A stretch of 64,000 nucleotides of DNA from Parasutterella secunda (GCF_023336895.1 NZ_JAMBLT010000007.1:17461-81460), one strand, 5' to 3'; numbered from the stretch's first letter, positions 1-9,660 are shown. Notes: generated by a model not told the origin, from the sequence alone. Numbers and translations: made by a program.

Positions 1-509
1 TGATTGTTCGACCGGAGGTTCGCGCCGTTGACGATGGCAAGGGTAATCTCGTTGAGCGCCCGGTTATTGGCGTGAACGTTGGAATTAAGCCCAATTTGAT
101 TTGGATCTCCAAAGGTCCCGTTGATGGGTTAATGGCTGGCGTTGACCGTACCATTTCAATTACAAAGACAACGTATAAGGCTGTGGTTCAAATGATCACA
201 GGAGAGGCCAGCACGAAAAACCTCACCGGTCCCGTGACCATCGCCGATTATGCGGGTAAAACCGCCCAGATGGGCTGGCGCGTTTATTTATCCTTTTTGG
301 CTATGATTTCGGTCAGTTTGGGCCTTTTGAATTTACTGCCGATACCGTTGTTAGACGGGGGACACCTCCTGTATTATTTGGTTGAAATTCTGAGAGGCCG
401 GCCTTTGCCCGAGTGGGCGATGCAGGCTGGCCAGAAAGTGGGACTGTTGATTGTTTTGGCATTGGGGGCTTTAGCCCTTTCCAATGACTTTATAAGGCTG
501 ATACAATAG
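1..509 (+). CDS. rseP: RseP site-2 zinc metalloprotease, C-terminal part
   Basis: The 3' end of a gene that begins before the window; the frame is open from base 3. RseP is the inner-membrane intramembrane protease that cleaves anti-sigma factor RseA and clears signal peptide remnants. Visible here are the end of the second PDZ region, then two membrane segments, with the site-2-protease motif LLPIPLLDGGHLL, whose Asp ligates zinc in this family. The HExxH motif lies upstream and out of view. The position directly before bamA, skp and lpxD is the standard beta/gammaproteobacterial order. The identification rests on the LDG motif and the context. Confidence 0.93.
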   Translation, partial: IVRPEVRAVDDGKGNLVERPVIGVNVGIKPNLIWISKGPVDGLMAGVDRTISITKTTYKAVVQMITGEASTKNLTGPVTIADYAGKTAQMGWRVYLSFLAMISVSLGLLNLLPIPLLDGGHLLYYLVEILRGRPLPEWAMQAGQKVGLLIVLALGALALSNDFIRLIQ

Positions 510-535
510 GCCATCCGAGCAAATCGTTATAAAAA

Positions 536-2866
536 ATGCATTTGAAATCTTCCCTATTGCGCGCCTCGGTGGTGACGGCGCTCATGTCGATTGCAGGTGT
601 CGCTTTTGCGGCAGCCTCTGATTTTGTCATTAAAGATATCCGCATTGAAGGTATCGCCCGTACTGAGCCCGGCACGGTGCTCTCGCACTTGCCATTTCAG
701 GTGGGCGATGAATTCACAGACGCTAAAGGCAATACGGCCATTCATGCGTTATATGGATCAGGTCTATTCCGTGATGTGCGCTTGCAGCGCGATGGCAATG
801 TGTTGGTTGTTCAAGTTCAGGAACGTCCGGCAGTTGCATCCATCAGCACTCAGGGTATTCGCGCTTTTGACCATTCCGCCATTGAACAGAGCTTGCGGGA
901 TGTCGGTTTAGCTGAAGGTCGAATTTTTGACCATGCGACTTTGGATCGAGCTGACCAAGAAATGCGCCGCCAGTATTTGGCCCGCGGCTACTATGGGGTG
1001 GACGTTAAGACAACGGTGACGCCTCTGGATCGCAACCGCGTGAGACTGTCCATTGTGGTCGATGAAGGTGAGGCGGCCAGTATTGAATCCATCCGCTTTG
1101 TCGGCAACCGTGTGATGGATGACGAAGAGTTGCAGGAACAGATGCAGCTCACGCCATCGGGTTGGATGAGCTGGTACACGAAGAGCAACCTCTATTCACG
1201 TGAAAAACTTGCCGCTGACATTGAATCGATTCGCTCGTACTACCTCAATAACGGTTATCTGGACTTTAAAGTTGACAGCGTCCAGGTTTCCATCGCCCCG
1301 AATAAACAAGATATCTTTATCACGATCAACGTCACCGAAGGCGAGCAGTATCACGTCTCCGGTGTCGAGTTGACCGGTGATATGTTGGGTCTGCAAGACG
1401 AACTTCAACAATTAATTGAAGTTGAGACAGGCTCCATTTACAACGCTGAAGTCATTAACCGTACCTCTACGGCCATTACCGATAAGCTCTCGAGCATCGG
1501 CTACGCGTTTGCTTCGGCTCGTCCGAATCCTGTCGTTACCGGTGACAATGAAGCAAAGATTGTCTACACGATTGACCCGGGTCGTCGGGCTTATGTCCGT
1601 CACGTCAATATTTCCGGCAACAGCAAGACGCAAGACGAAGTGATTCGTCGTGAAGTGCGTCAGTATGAAGCGGCCTGGTTTGACAGCGACAAGGTGAAGC
1701 TTTCCCGTGACCGTATTGACCGTTTAGGTTTCTTTGATTCGGTGACCGTCGATCCGAAACCGGTTCCGGGTACACGTGACCAGGTTGATTTGGAAGTGGT
1801 TGTGAAAGAACGTCCGACAGGCTCCATTAGCTTGGGTGCGGGTTTCTCCACAAGTGACGGTGTGATTTTGTCGGCCGGTTTTGCTCAAAACAACATTTTC
1901 GGTACCGGTAAAGCGTTAAGTGCTGAAGTCAATACGTCAGATAGCTCCCGTACTTATGCTGTTTCTTTGACTGAACCGTACGTGACACCGGAAGGCATCT
2001 CGCGCTCAATTGACTTGTACGATCGTCGAGTCGATATGGATGAGCTCGATTTGGCCGATGACCTTGAATACGAAACTCGCGGTGCGGCTGTGAGCTGGGG
2101 TATTCCGTTTACCGAATACGACCGTGTGTTCTTGGGCGCCAAGTGGGAAAATACGATCGTTGACGCAGGCACAGGAGCCCCGAGACGATATAGTCAGTAT
2201 GTAGAAGATTTCGGAGATTCGCCTCACGCTGTAGCGGCCACGATCGGTTGGTCTCGTGATAGCCGTGATAACGCTTTGGCACCGACCCGCGGTACCTATC
2301 AACGAATTTCTGGTGAAGTCACGCTTCCAGTACTTGATCTTCGATACTATCGTGCTAGCTACCAGTTACAACATTACTGGCCGGTCACGCGTGATTTAAC
2401 CTTGGCGTTTAACGGTGAAATCGGCTACGGGGATAGCTGGGGCGGTAAAGAATACCCGTTCTTTAAGAACTTCTATGCTGGTGGTATCGGCAGTGTCCGT
2501 GGCTACGAAAATTCCAGCTTAGGTCCGAAGGATAATTCATCTGGTGGAGAGGGTGATAGCGCTGGTGGTAATGCTTCTTTGAACTTCTCCATTGAAATGT
2601 TGATGCCATTGCCGGGTGCCGACCGCACGCTTCGTTGGTTTACCTTCCTCGATGGCGGTTGGGTTTGGGGCGATTCTTATGGACAGAATGGTCGTGTTGA
2701 AGACAAGATGAATATTTCTCTGTCTGACTTGCGTTATTCAGTCGGTGTCGGTGTAGCCTGGATTTCGCCGTTAGGCCCGTTGAAGTTCAGTATCGCGGCG
2801 CCGCTCAACGACAAGGATGGCGACGAAGTCGAACGCTTCCAATTCCAAATCGGTACGGGCTTCTAA
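536..2866 (+). CDS. bamA: Outer membrane assembly protein BamA
   Basis: BamA is the Omp85 core of the BAM complex, which folds beta-barrel proteins into the outer membrane. The 776-residue length is typical. A signal peptide (MHLKSSLLRASVV..., cleavage after about GVAFA) is followed by five POTRA repeats (roughly residues 28-430) and a 16-strand barrel. The loop-6 motif SVRGYENSSLG is present near residue 655, and the protein ends in Phe (FQIGTGF), the usual barrel-insertion signal. It lies 26 bases after rseP and upstream of skp, as in other proteobacteria. The start is the ATG at 536, which alone keeps the whole signal peptide. Confidence 0.98.
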   Translation: MHLKSSLLRASVVTALMSIAGVAFAAASDFVIKDIRIEGIARTEPGTVLSHLPFQVGDEFTDAKGNTAIHALYGSGLFRDVRLQRDGNVLVVQVQERPAVASISTQGIRAFDHSAIEQSLRDVGLAEGRIFDHATLDRADQEMRRQYLARGYYGVDVKTTVTPLDRNRVRLSIVVDEGEAASIESIRFVGNRVMDDEELQEQMQLTPSGWMSWYTKSNLYSREKLAADIESIRSYYLNNGYLDFKVDSVQVSIAPNKQDIFITINVTEGEQYHVSGVELTGDMLGLQDELQQLIEVETGSIYNAEVINRTSTAITDKLSSIGYAFASARPNPVVTGDNEAKIVYTIDPGRRAYVRHVNISGNSKTQDEVIRREVRQYEAAWFDSDKVKLSRDRIDRLGFFDSVTVDPKPVPGTRDQVDLEVVVKERPTGSISLGAGFSTSDGVILSAGFAQNNIFGTGKALSAEVNTSDSSRTYAVSLTEPYVTPEGISRSIDLYDRRVDMDELDLADDLEYETRGAAVSWGIPFTEYDRVFLGAKWENTIVDAGTGAPRRYSQYVEDFGDSPHAVAATIGWSRDSRDNALAPTRGTYQRISGEVTLPVLDLRYYRASYQLQHYWPVTRDLTLAFNGEIGYGDSWGGKEYPFFKNFYAGGIGSVRGYENSSLGPKDNSSGGEGDSAGGNASLNFSIEMLMPLPGADRTLRWFTFLDGGWVWGDSYGQNGRVEDKMNISLSDLRYSVGVGVAWISPLGPLKFSIAAPLNDKDGDEVERFQFQIGTGF

Positions 2867-2907
2867 CATAGCCTGATCACCTTTACGGAAGGGTTCGCAA
2901 AATACTG

Positions 2908-2936
2908 GGGAAAGGGGTTTAAAGACCGCCTTTCCC
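2908..2936 (+). other. Intercistronic hairpin between bamA and skp
   Basis: GGGAAAGG and CCTTTCCC form a perfect 8-bp stem with a 13-nt loop. No T-run follows, so it is a weak terminator at best. It may be an attenuator or an mRNA-stabilising stem that separates the expression of bamA and skp. Confidence 0.45.
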
Positions 2937-2963
2937 TTGAGCGTACATGGAGTACATGAAAAT

Positions 2964-3458
2964 ATGCTGAAAAAATTGGCTCTTGCCTCGATTCTTTCAT
3001 TGGCGATGATGGCCCAATCGGCACTAGCTGATACTAAGATAGGGGTGGTGAATCCGGATCGTATTCTTCGAGAAAGTGCCGCGGCGCAGTCGGCTCAAGT
3101 GAAACTTGAAAAGGAGTTCGCTTCCCGAGAAAAGTCATTATCTGTATCGGCCAAAGCGCTTAAGGCTGACGTTGAAAAATATCAAAAGCGCGCCTCTAAA
3201 ATGAGTAACACCGAGCGGATGGCCGAAGAGCGTAAGTTGGCTGATCGTGAACGGTCGCTGCAACGTCGTGAACGTGAATTGCGTGAAGACTTAAACCGTC
3301 GCAGAAATGAAGAATTGCAGTCAATTTTGATGCGAAGCAATGAAATTATCCGCGACATCGCCCGCAAGGGAAAATATGACTTGATCGTTCAAGAGGCCGT
3401 TTATGTCGGTCCGAACGTGGATATCACCGATCAGGTCATTAAAGCTTTGGGGAAATAA
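2964..3458 (+). CDS. skp: Periplasmic chaperone Skp/OmpH
   Basis: Skp holds unfolded outer membrane proteins in the periplasm on the way to BamA. From the ATG at 2964 the protein has 164 residues: a signal peptide MLKKLALASILSLAMMAQSA cleaved near LA-DTK, then a long charged helical region (residues about 45-130, rich in Arg/Glu/Lys) that forms the coiled-coil tentacles, and the conserved C-terminal strand with ...YDLIVQEAVYVGP. Longer in-frame starts exist, but only this one gives a clean signal peptide. It lies between bamA and lpxD, the canonical place for this chaperone. Confidence 0.95.
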   Translation: MLKKLALASILSLAMMAQSALADTKIGVVNPDRILRESAAAQSAQVKLEKEFASREKSLSVSAKALKADVEKYQKRASKMSNTERMAEERKLADRERSLQRRERELREDLNRRRNEELQSILMRSNEIIRDIARKGKYDLIVQEAVYVGPNVDITDQVIKALGK

Positions 3459-3461
3459 GTT

Positions 3462-4559
3462 ATGACACAAAGAACTGCTTATCCGATTGCTGTTCTCGTG
3501 GAAGCGGTGCGCCAGCAATGCGCTGGACGCCTTGCTCAAGAATTGGTCGGCCCTTATGAAGGGGTGGCTGTCAGAAGTATCGGCGCATTAAGCCACGCCA
3601 AACCCGACGAAGTGGCATTTTTGGCTAATCCGAAATTTATTCATGAAGTCAAAGACTGCCAGGCTGGCGTCATTGTGCTTCGCAAAGAAGATAAGGAAGC
3701 TATTTACGGTGATGAAACGCCGCGCGCGATGGTCATCACCCCCAATCCTTATGCCTGGTTTGCTTTTGCCTTGCAAGTCGTCGAAAAACTTCAAAATCAA
3801 TTTGCAAGTGGCATTCATCCTCATGCCTCCGTTGCCGTGACGGCTAAAGTTGATCCGACAGCCCGTGTGGATGCCGGTGCTGTTATCGAAGATCACGCAG
3901 TGGTTGGAGCGCGCGCTTGGATTGGCGCCAACAGTGTGGTAGGAGTCGGCTCTGTCATCGGGGACGATACGCGCCTGCATCCCAATGTCACCGTTGATCA
4001 TCACTGCACGATCGGGGCGCGTTGTGTGCTGCAGTCGGGTTGCGTGATCGGTGGCGACGGTTTTGGTTTTGCTCCCTTTGAAGGCGAGTGGGTGAAGATT
4101 CCGCAAATCGGTAGTGTTCGAATTGAAGATGACGTGGAAATCGGTGCCAATACCGCTGTCGATCGTGGTGCGCTTGATGACACGGTGATCGGCAAAGGCA
4201 GCAAAGTTGATAACTTAATTCAGATCGCGCACAACTGCCGCTTGGGCGAACACTGTGTGATGGCAGGCGCTGCCAGCATGGCAGGATCCACCACGTTGGG
4301 TGACCATGTTACTGTCGGTGGCGCAGCCAATATCAACGGCCATATCAAGATTCCGAGCGGAGCGACCATCGGGCCGGCAACGACCGTGATTTCTTATCCG
4401 GATGATACGAAACTTATGATGGGCTTTTTCCCTGCGATGCCCAATCGTGAGTTTGAACGCTCAGCTGTAATGATTAAACATTTGCCTGAGATGCGTAAGC
4501 GCTTGAGAGCGCTTGAAGCGGCTTTGGCAAAATTAGAAGACAACCAAAAGGAAAAATAA
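3462..4559 (+). CDS. lpxD: UDP-3-O-(3-hydroxyacyl)glucosamine N-acyltransferase LpxD
   Basis: LpxD adds the N-linked hydroxyacyl chain in the third step of lipid A synthesis, in the cytoplasm. The 365-residue protein has an N-terminal uridine-binding domain (about 1-110) followed by hexapeptide repeats forming a left-handed beta helix (about 110-320). The catalytic His is in the QIAHN motif following [13 protein letters not shown]-terminal helix (ending [16 protein letters not shown]) would bind ACP. It begins 3 bases after skp and is followed by fabZ 4 bases later, so it is in one operon with them. Confidence 0.97.
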   Translation: MTQRTAYPIAVLVEAVRQQCAGRLAQELVGPYEGVAVRSIGALSHAKPDEVAFLANPKFIHEVKDCQAGVIVLRKEDKEAIYGDETPRAMVITPNPYAWFAFALQVVEKLQNQFASGIHPHASVAVTAKVDPTARVDAGAVIEDHAVVGARAWIGANSVVGVGSVIGDDTRLHPNVTVDHHCTIGARCVLQSGCVIGGDGFGFAPFEGEWVKIPQIGSVRIEDDVEIGANTAVDRGALDDTVIGKGSKVDNLIQIAHNCRLGEHCVMAGAASMAGSTTLGDHVTVGGAANINGHIKIPSGATIGPATTVISYPDDTKLMMGFFPAMPNREFERSAVMIKHLPEMRKRLRALEAALAKLEDNQKEK

Positions 4560-4563
4560 GAAA

Positions 4564-5013
4564 ATGAAATACAACATTCAAGATATTATGAAATATCTTC
4601 CGCACCGTTATCCGTTTTTGTTGATTGACCGTGTGGAAAGTGTGTCGGACGACTTGACGACGGCTGTTGTCATCAAAAACATCACGGCCAATGAACCGCA
4701 ATTCCAAGGCCATTTCCCGGAATGTCCGGTCATGCCCGGTGTTTTGATTATTGAATCCATGGCTCAAGCCTGCGCCGTGTTGGCCTTGGCCCGTTTGACT
4801 GAAGAGCAGCGCAATGACGGCTCGCTTTACTTCTTTGCCGGCATCGATAATGCCCGTTTTAAGAAAGTCGTACAGCCCGGCGATCAATTGAAGATTCATT
4901 GCCACTTCTTGAAGGACCGCGCCGGTATCGGTAAGTTTGAAGCGACGGCCATGGTTGATGACCAAGTTGCATGTGTGGCCACGATGATGTGCGCCCGCCG
5001 CAAGATGGATTAA
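4564..5013 (+). CDS. fabZ: 3-hydroxyacyl-ACP dehydratase FabZ
   Basis: FabZ dehydrates 3-hydroxyacyl-ACP in fatty acid elongation and so competes with the Lpx enzymes for hydroxyacyl-ACP. It is a 149-residue single hotdog domain. HRYPFLLIDRV and GHFPECPVMPGVLIIESMAQ carry the catalytic His and Glu. It is placed between lpxD and lpxA, as in nearly all proteobacteria, 4 bases downstream of lpxD. Confidence 0.97.
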   Translation: MKYNIQDIMKYLPHRYPFLLIDRVESVSDDLTTAVVIKNITANEPQFQGHFPECPVMPGVLIIESMAQACAVLALARLTEEQRNDGSLYFFAGIDNARFKKVVQPGDQLKIHCHFLKDRAGIGKFEATAMVDDQVACVATMMCARRKMD

Positions 5014-5096
5014 TGTTTCTTTGACGCATGACGTCAAACGCCGGTCTCAAGCATTACTCTGACCGGTAACGATTAACTGAATAGAGGCGAGCCATC

Positions 5097-5894
5097 ATGG
5101 CAAAAATTCATCATTTCTCTTTAGTCGATCCTGCCGCTCAATTGGCCGATGACGTTGTTGTCGGACCGTTTTGCGTTGTCGGACCGAAGGTGAAGATCGG
5201 TGCGGGTACGGTACTGATTTCCCATGTCAATATCACGGGAAATACAGAAATCGGGGAACGCAACCGCATTTTCCCCAATGCCAGTATCGGCTGTGAGCCC
5301 CAGGATAAAAAGTACAAAGGCGAAGATACTCGTTTGGTGATTGGCGATGACAACGTGATTCGTGAACACGTGACGATCGCCACAGGGACCGTTCAGGATC
5401 ACGGCATTACCGTGGTCGGCAACCGCAATCTCTTTATGGCTAATGTCCACGTTGCCCACGACTGTATCGTGGGTGACGATACGATTTTGGCCAATAACGT
5501 CGGTTTAGCCGGTCACTCCATTGTGGCAAGCCGTGCCATTATCGGTGGTCAAGCCGGTGTGCACCAATTCTGCCGTATCGGCGAAGGAGCCATGGTGGGC
5601 GGCGGTTCCATCTTGGTGATGGACGTTCCGCCTTTTGTGATCTGTAACGGCAATCCTGCCGAGCCCCATGGTTTGAATGTTGTGGGTCTGCGCCGTGCGG
5701 GTTACGACCTGAAAGCGCTTAATGCGTTTAAGGCAGCCTATAAGACCATTTACCGTGACGGTCTTCGCATTCCTGAAGCCATTAAAGTGCTCGACGTGTT
5801 GATTACCAATAATCCGCAAGTCGCCCGTGAACTTCAGCTCATGCGTGACTTCATCGCCACGAGTGAACGCGGCATTATTCGCCCGAAGGCTTAA
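5097..5894 (+). CDS. lpxA: UDP-N-acetylglucosamine acyltransferase LpxA
   Basis: LpxA catalyses the first, reversible step of lipid A synthesis, O-acylation of UDP-GlcNAc with 3-hydroxyacyl-ACP. The 265-residue protein has an N-terminal left-handed beta helix of hexapeptide repeats (about 1-190) and a C-terminal helical domain. The catalytic His is in MANVHVAHDCIVGDD, and the NXXGLRRAG motif (NVVGLRRAGYD) begins the helical domain. It is separated from fabZ by 83 bases with no visible terminator. A gaggcgag-type Shine-Dalgarno precedes the ATG. Confidence 0.97.
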   Translation: MAKIHHFSLVDPAAQLADDVVVGPFCVVGPKVKIGAGTVLISHVNITGNTEIGERNRIFPNASIGCEPQDKKYKGEDTRLVIGDDNVIREHVTIATGTVQDHGITVVGNRNLFMANVHVAHDCIVGDDTILANNVGLAGHSIVASRAIIGGQAGVHQFCRIGEGAMVGGGSILVMDVPPFVICNGNPAEPHGLNVVGLRRAGYDLKALNAFKAAYKTIYRDGLRIPEAIKVLDVLITNNPQVARELQLMRDFIATSERGIIRPKA

Positions 5895-5901
5895 TGCACT
5901 G

Positions 5902-7041
5902 ATGGCTAAAGACATTGTTTGGCTCGCCGGAGAAACCTCCGGCGACTTCATCGCCTCATTGGTTCTGCCTCAGGTGGCTTCTCTTTACCCGGGTGAGCAC
6001 ATGCTGGGAATCGGGGGCGATCGTATGATTGCCGCCGGTCTTGAGCCTTGGCATCACAGCAGTGTCCTTTCGGTGAGAGGCTACGTCGAGGTTCTCAAAA
6101 AGCTTCCTTCCCTTTTAAAGCTCAGGCGCGAGATGAAGCGCCGCGTCGCTCAACTTTCTCCACGCGCCTTTATTGGCGTGGACGCGCCCGACTTTAACTT
6201 GTCTATTGAAGAGTATTTAAGGGCCGAAGGACTCAAAACCATTCATTTTGTTTGTCCTTCCATTTGGGCTTGGCGTCCTGAAAGAATCCATCAGATTAAG
6301 CGGGCAGTTGATCATATGCTGCTCATCTTTCCCTTTGAGAAGAAGTTGATGGATGAAGCGGGGATTGAATCGACCTATATCGGTCATCCCTTGGCTCGGG
6401 AAATTCCGATGCACCCCGACAAAGATGCTGCGAGAGAAAAACTGGGTGTGGACGCCTTGGGGCCGGTATTTGCTGTTTTACCCGGCTCGCGGCAAGCAGA
6501 AGTGGCTTGGTGTGGACCTCATTTTTTCGGAGCCTGTGAAAAAGTTCTTCAATTTGACAAACGATCCATTTTCTTGGTGCCGGCCGCTGATGTAGCTCGT
6601 GAAGAGCAGATTAAAGCCGTTCTGAATAATTTCCCTAAAGCTAAAGCCGCCACTCGGATTATCCGCTCTGACAGCCATACGGTGATGCAGGCAAGCGATG
6701 CGATTTTGGTTGCTTCCGGTACGGCTACGCTAGAAGCGGCGCTCTTTAAACGACCGATGGTGGTGGGTTATGCGATGCCCGGCATCACCGGTATTTTGAT
6801 GCAAAAGAAAGGCATCATTGATTTTGTGAGCCTGCCCAATATTTTGGCTGGTGAACGATTGGTTCCTGAAATTCTTCAATACTATTGCCGCGCTGAGACA
6901 CTGGCTTATGCACTGTGGCATGAGTATGAAAGACGCGATGACAGTCGGCTGATGGATCGCTTTACGGCTATGCATGAGTCTTTATTGCGTGATACGCCGA
7001 AATTAGCTTGCGATGCCATTGCATCTGTTTGCGGTTCTTAA
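5902..7041 (+). CDS. lpxB: Lipid-A-disaccharide synthase LpxB
   Basis: LpxB joins lipid X to UDP-diacylglucosamine to make the lipid A disaccharide at the inner face of the inner membrane. It has 379 residues from the ATG at 5902, giving MAKDIVWLAGETSGD, the usual nucleotide-binding start of the family. Other marks are GVDAPDFNL, PSIWAWRPERI and LPGSRQAEV. An earlier in-frame ATG at 5827 would overlap most of the lpxA tail and is rejected. It follows lpxA by 7 bases and precedes rnhB by 3, so the genes are cotranscribed. Confidence 0.97.
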   Translation: MAKDIVWLAGETSGDFIASLVLPQVASLYPGEHMLGIGGDRMIAAGLEPWHHSSVLSVRGYVEVLKKLPSLLKLRREMKRRVAQLSPRAFIGVDAPDFNLSIEEYLRAEGLKTIHFVCPSIWAWRPERIHQIKRAVDHMLLIFPFEKKLMDEAGIESTYIGHPLAREIPMHPDKDAAREKLGVDALGPVFAVLPGSRQAEVAWCGPHFFGACEKVLQFDKRSIFLVPAADVAREEQIKAVLNNFPKAKAATRIIRSDSHTVMQASDAILVASGTATLEAALFKRPMVVGYAMPGITGILMQKKGIIDFVSLPNILAGERLVPEILQYYCRAETLAYALWHEYERRDDSRLMDRFTAMHESLLRDTPKLACDAIASVCGS

Positions 7042-7044
7042 ACC

Positions 7045-7668
7045 ATGTCTGAATCCGATCTTGATTTATTTGCCCCGGAGCAATTCTCAAGGATTGCGGG
7101 CGTTGATGAAGTGGGGCGAGGCTGTTTGGCAGGCCCCGTTGTCGCGGCAGCCGTGATTTTAGATCCTAATCGTCCGATTAAGGGATTGCGGGATAGTAAA
7201 AAGCTTTCTGCGAAAAAGCGTGATGAACTCGCCGAAGAGATCAAAGAAAAGGCTCTGGCTTGGTCTGTGGCGGCGATGGGGCCTGAGGTGATTGATAAAA
7301 TCAATATCCTGCAGGCTACCTTGGAAGCGATGAAGTCGGCTGTGGAAAAGCTTCCTGTTGAACCTGATTTTGTTCAGGTGGATGGAAACAAGTTGCCTAA
7401 GTGGAAGTGGCTGTCTGAAGCGGTAGTCAAAGGCGATGATAAAGTGGAGTGGATTTCCGCGGCTTCCATTATTGCCAAAACAACCCGTGATGGTTATATG
7501 TGCAAAATTGCCGAGCTTTATCCGCAATATGGCTTTGAGCATCATGTGGGTTACGGTACAGCTGAACACATTAAAGCGCTGAAGGCTTATGGGCCTACGC
7601 CCATTCATAGAAAAACGTTTGCTCCTGTCAGAGAGGTCATTGATGGACTATCGACTGATTCAAAGTGA
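7045..7668 (+). CDS. rnhB: Ribonuclease HII
   Basis: RNase HII cuts the RNA strand of RNA/DNA hybrids and removes misincorporated ribonucleotides. The protein has 207 residues with the family signature [19 protein letters not shown] (catalytic Asp and Glu), the later catalytic Asp in VQVDGNKLP, and [10 protein letters not shown]. It begins 3 bases after lpxB, the common arrangement in proteobacteria. Its end overlaps the start of the next gene by 26 bases. Confidence 0.96.
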   Translation: MSESDLDLFAPEQFSRIAGVDEVGRGCLAGPVVAAAVILDPNRPIKGLRDSKKLSAKKRDELAEEIKEKALAWSVAAMGPEVIDKINILQATLEAMKSAVEKLPVEPDFVQVDGNKLPKWKWLSEAVVKGDDKVEWISAASIIAKTTRDGYMCKIAELYPQYGFEHHVGYGTAEHIKALKAYGPTPIHRKTFAPVREVIDGLSTDSK

Positions 7669-8452
7669 TTCCAATCCGAAATTTAAGCGTTGGCGAAAAT
7701 TAGCCGAAAACGCTCGTTTCATAAAAAAGGAAAAGGCAACACTTGCTGAAGGTGCTCACCTTCTTCTGACGATGGCAGAAAGAGGGATTACGCCCGCAGC
7801 TCTTTTGCTAAGAAGCGGCGGCATCAGTGACGAAGTGGGTGATGTTGTTGAGAACTACGCCAGAGGAGGCGTTCCCTGCTATGTGTTGGATAACCGTCTC
7901 TATGACATGATTTCGCCTGTGGAGCACGGGGCGGGAATCATGGCTGAAGTGGCTATTGTTGAGCGTGAGCTTCCCGTTTCACAAAAAACGGATGTGCTCT
8001 ATTTGGACGGCGTGCAGGATCCGGGAAACGTCGGTACGCTTATTCGCAGTGCCGTCGCAGCAGGAGTTAAAACCATTGTGGCCAATCGTGAAACGGCAGC
8101 CTTATGGTCACCCAAGGCGCTTCGCGCCGGCATGGGTGCTCATTTTGCAGCGGCTATCTATGAAAATGTTGAGCCGCGGGAGCTTGCCGGTGCATTTGAT
8201 GCCAAGCGTTTAGCGGCTGATGCTCGAGGCGGATCTGATCTCTATGCGACAGCCGATTGGGAAAAGGGAAATGTCGTCTGGATGATGGGGGCTGAGGGAC
8301 CGGGGTTAAGCGAAGAAGCCCTTACCTGCGCCGATCAGCGCCTTTATATTCCGATTGAACACGATTGTGAGTCGCTGAATGTGGGCGCGGCCGCCGCTGT
8401 CTGTCTCTTTGAATTAAGACGGCGCCGACTTTCTTTGAAATCGTTAAAATAG
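7643..8452 (+). CDS. SpoU/TrmH family RNA 2'-O-methyltransferase
   Basis: A SPOUT-fold methyltransferase that likely modifies the ribose of rRNA or tRNA using SAM. From the ATG at 7643 ([12 protein letters not shown]) it has 269 residues: an N-terminal substrate-binding domain (about 1-100) and a C-terminal knot domain with the three SpoU motifs [27 protein letters not shown] and [18 protein letters not shown]. The longer frame would overlap rnhB further without adding conserved sequence. A tight overlap with rnhB suggests translational coupling. The exact target nucleotide cannot be deduced; rnhB-linked homologues are often named TrmH/RlmB-like. Confidence 0.9.
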   Translation: MDYRLIQSDSNPKFKRWRKLAENARFIKKEKATLAEGAHLLLTMAERGITPAALLLRSGGISDEVGDVVENYARGGVPCYVLDNRLYDMISPVEHGAGIMAEVAIVERELPVSQKTDVLYLDGVQDPGNVGTLIRSAVAAGVKTIVANRETAALWSPKALRAGMGAHFAAAIYENVEPRELAGAFDAKRLAADARGGSDLYATADWEKGNVVWMMGAEGPGLSEEALTCADQRLYIPIEHDCESLNVGAAAAVCLFELRRRRLSLKSLK

Positions 8453-8480
8453 TGCGGTTTAAACCGTGCACTCAATAGCT

Positions 8481-8909
8481 GTGAAAGTTTTTAATTGCGT
8501 TTGTGAATTCGGTCATCAATTTGAGGGTTGGTTTGATTCGGTCGAGAGTTTGGACGAACAAATCAAGGCTCATCTCGTGGCTTGCCCCTATTGTGATACG
8601 ACGAACGTCAAGCGCGTTCCGACAGCTTCCTATGTTTTAGCTTCAAGAGATAAAGCGAAGACCCAAATATCCGAAAAAGAGCTTGAGGCTGAAATTCGCA
8701 GCAAAATGTACACCGCCGCCCGTAAGCTCTTAAAGGGGAGTGAAAATGTGGGTGAGCGCTTTGCGCAGGAAGCTCGGGCTGTTCATCAGGGCAAGGCCCC
8801 TATGCGTACGATTCACGGTCGCTGTACGCTTGAAGATGCCGAGGAACTTCTGGATGAAGGCATTAATGTTTTGCCTTTGCCCGAAGGTGTCGTGCACGAA
8901 AATAATTAA
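8481..8909 (+). CDS. DUF1178 family protein
   Basis: A conserved protein of unknown function. From the GTG at 8481 it starts MKVFNCVCEFGHQFEGWF, the characteristic DUF1178 start with its Cys/His pair, followed by ACPYCDTTNVKRVPTA. Together these suggest a small zinc ribbon in the first 60 residues; the rest is helical. A GTG at 8466 would add five residues not seen in the family as I know it. A 12-bp palindrome CGGTTTAAACCG lies just upstream at 8455-8466. Confidence 0.8.
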   Translation: MKVFNCVCEFGHQFEGWFDSVESLDEQIKAHLVACPYCDTTNVKRVPTASYVLASRDKAKTQISEKELEAEIRSKMYTAARKLLKGSENVGERFAQEARAVHQGKAPMRTIHGRCTLEDAEELLDEGINVLPLPEGVVHENN

Positions 8910-8926
8910 TTGAGGACGTCTTAAAA

Positions 8927-9424
8927 ATGGCTTTATTCGGTCAGCTGACAAAACCGGCAAAGGAGTTGCCGCTCATTGATGTGAGTAATCCTGATATTGT
9001 AATGGAGCTTCTTGAAGAGCTCGCCATTACGGTATCGACAAGCGAATGGATTAAAGCCAATGAACCCTATCATCCCGAAGCAGCTGATCTTCATGATCAA
9101 GCCCAAGATGTTTACTCTGACCTCTTAGGTATTTTCCAAGGCAAAGTACGTGATAAACGTGTTAACCGCAAAGTGCATTGGGCGGGCGATCCCATTCGAG
9201 AACATTTATCGCGTCATGAAGTCAATGTTGAAGGGGATGTGATTGAATTTGCCCTTCAGCGTTTTTTACGTGCTTTCTTGGAGCATGCGCGTGCACCGCA
9301 AGAAGGCCGTGAAAGCATTTCACGCAAAGAATACTATGCATTTATGAGCGGTTGGGCGCACTATTTTGCTGGCCTTGCCCCCGATGAAACCCCTCCCGTT
9401 GACAATCTTGAGGATGAGGAATAA
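8927..9424 (+). CDS. Conserved hypothetical protein (165 aa)
   Basis: I do not recognise a family. The protein is acidic and soluble-looking, with no signal peptide or membrane segment. It is probably mostly helical (MELLEELAITVSTSEW, IEFALQRFLRAFLEHA) and ends in an acidic tail DNLEDEE. It begins 17 bases after the DUF1178 gene with ggacg upstream and is followed 3 bases later by a small membrane protein gene, so the three likely form the tail of the lpx operon. The function is unknown. Confidence 0.7.
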   Translation: MALFGQLTKPAKELPLIDVSNPDIVMELLEELAITVSTSEWIKANEPYHPEAADLHDQAQDVYSDLLGIFQGKVRDKRVNRKVHWAGDPIREHLSRHEVNVEGDVIEFALQRFLRAFLEHARAPQEGRESISRKEYYAFMSGWAHYFAGLAPDETPPVDNLEDEE

Positions 9425-9427
9425 ATC

Positions 9428-9640
9428 ATGGCCGATATGACCAAGGTAAAAAAGGGTATCCGTTTATTCTTAAACATTCTTTTTGTCATTGTGGTGGCCG
9501 CCGCGATTATTATGGGCTGGGGTAAAGAAGTGGATGATCCGGACGCTTGGTTTCCGGAATGGGTCGAAGAAAAAGAAGAGCCGGCTCAAGCTCCTGCTCA
9601 GGCAGAGCCCGATCTTAAAGCAGAAGCTTCCAAGCAATAA
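9428..9640 (+). CDS. Small single-pass membrane protein (70 aa)
   Basis: I do not recognise it. A short basic N-terminus (MADMTKVKKGIR) precedes one hydrophobic segment (about residues 13-33, LFLNILFVIVVAAAIIMGWG). An acidic, Ala/Pro-rich tail (EEPAQAPAQAEPDLKAEA) follows. By the positive-inside rule the tail should face the periplasm. The gene is the last before a terminator and is coupled to the 165-aa gene 3 bases upstream, so the two proteins may work together. Confidence 0.65.
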   Translation: MADMTKVKKGIRLFLNILFVIVVAAAIIMGWGKEVDDPDAWFPEWVEEKEEPAQAPAQAEPDLKAEASKQ

Positions 9641-9660
9641 AAAAATCGGCAATATAAGCT

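Noticed and set aside
3588..4106. 172-residue frame on the minus strand
   Set aside because: Antisense to lpxD, with no family features.
4474..5037. 187-residue frame on the minus strand
   Set aside because: Antisense to lpxD and fabZ, both certain genes.
8455..8466. Palindrome CGGTTTAAACCG before the DUF1178 gene
   Set aside because: Only 12 bp in a short gap within an operon. It may be a weak stem, but no reason was found to call it an operator.
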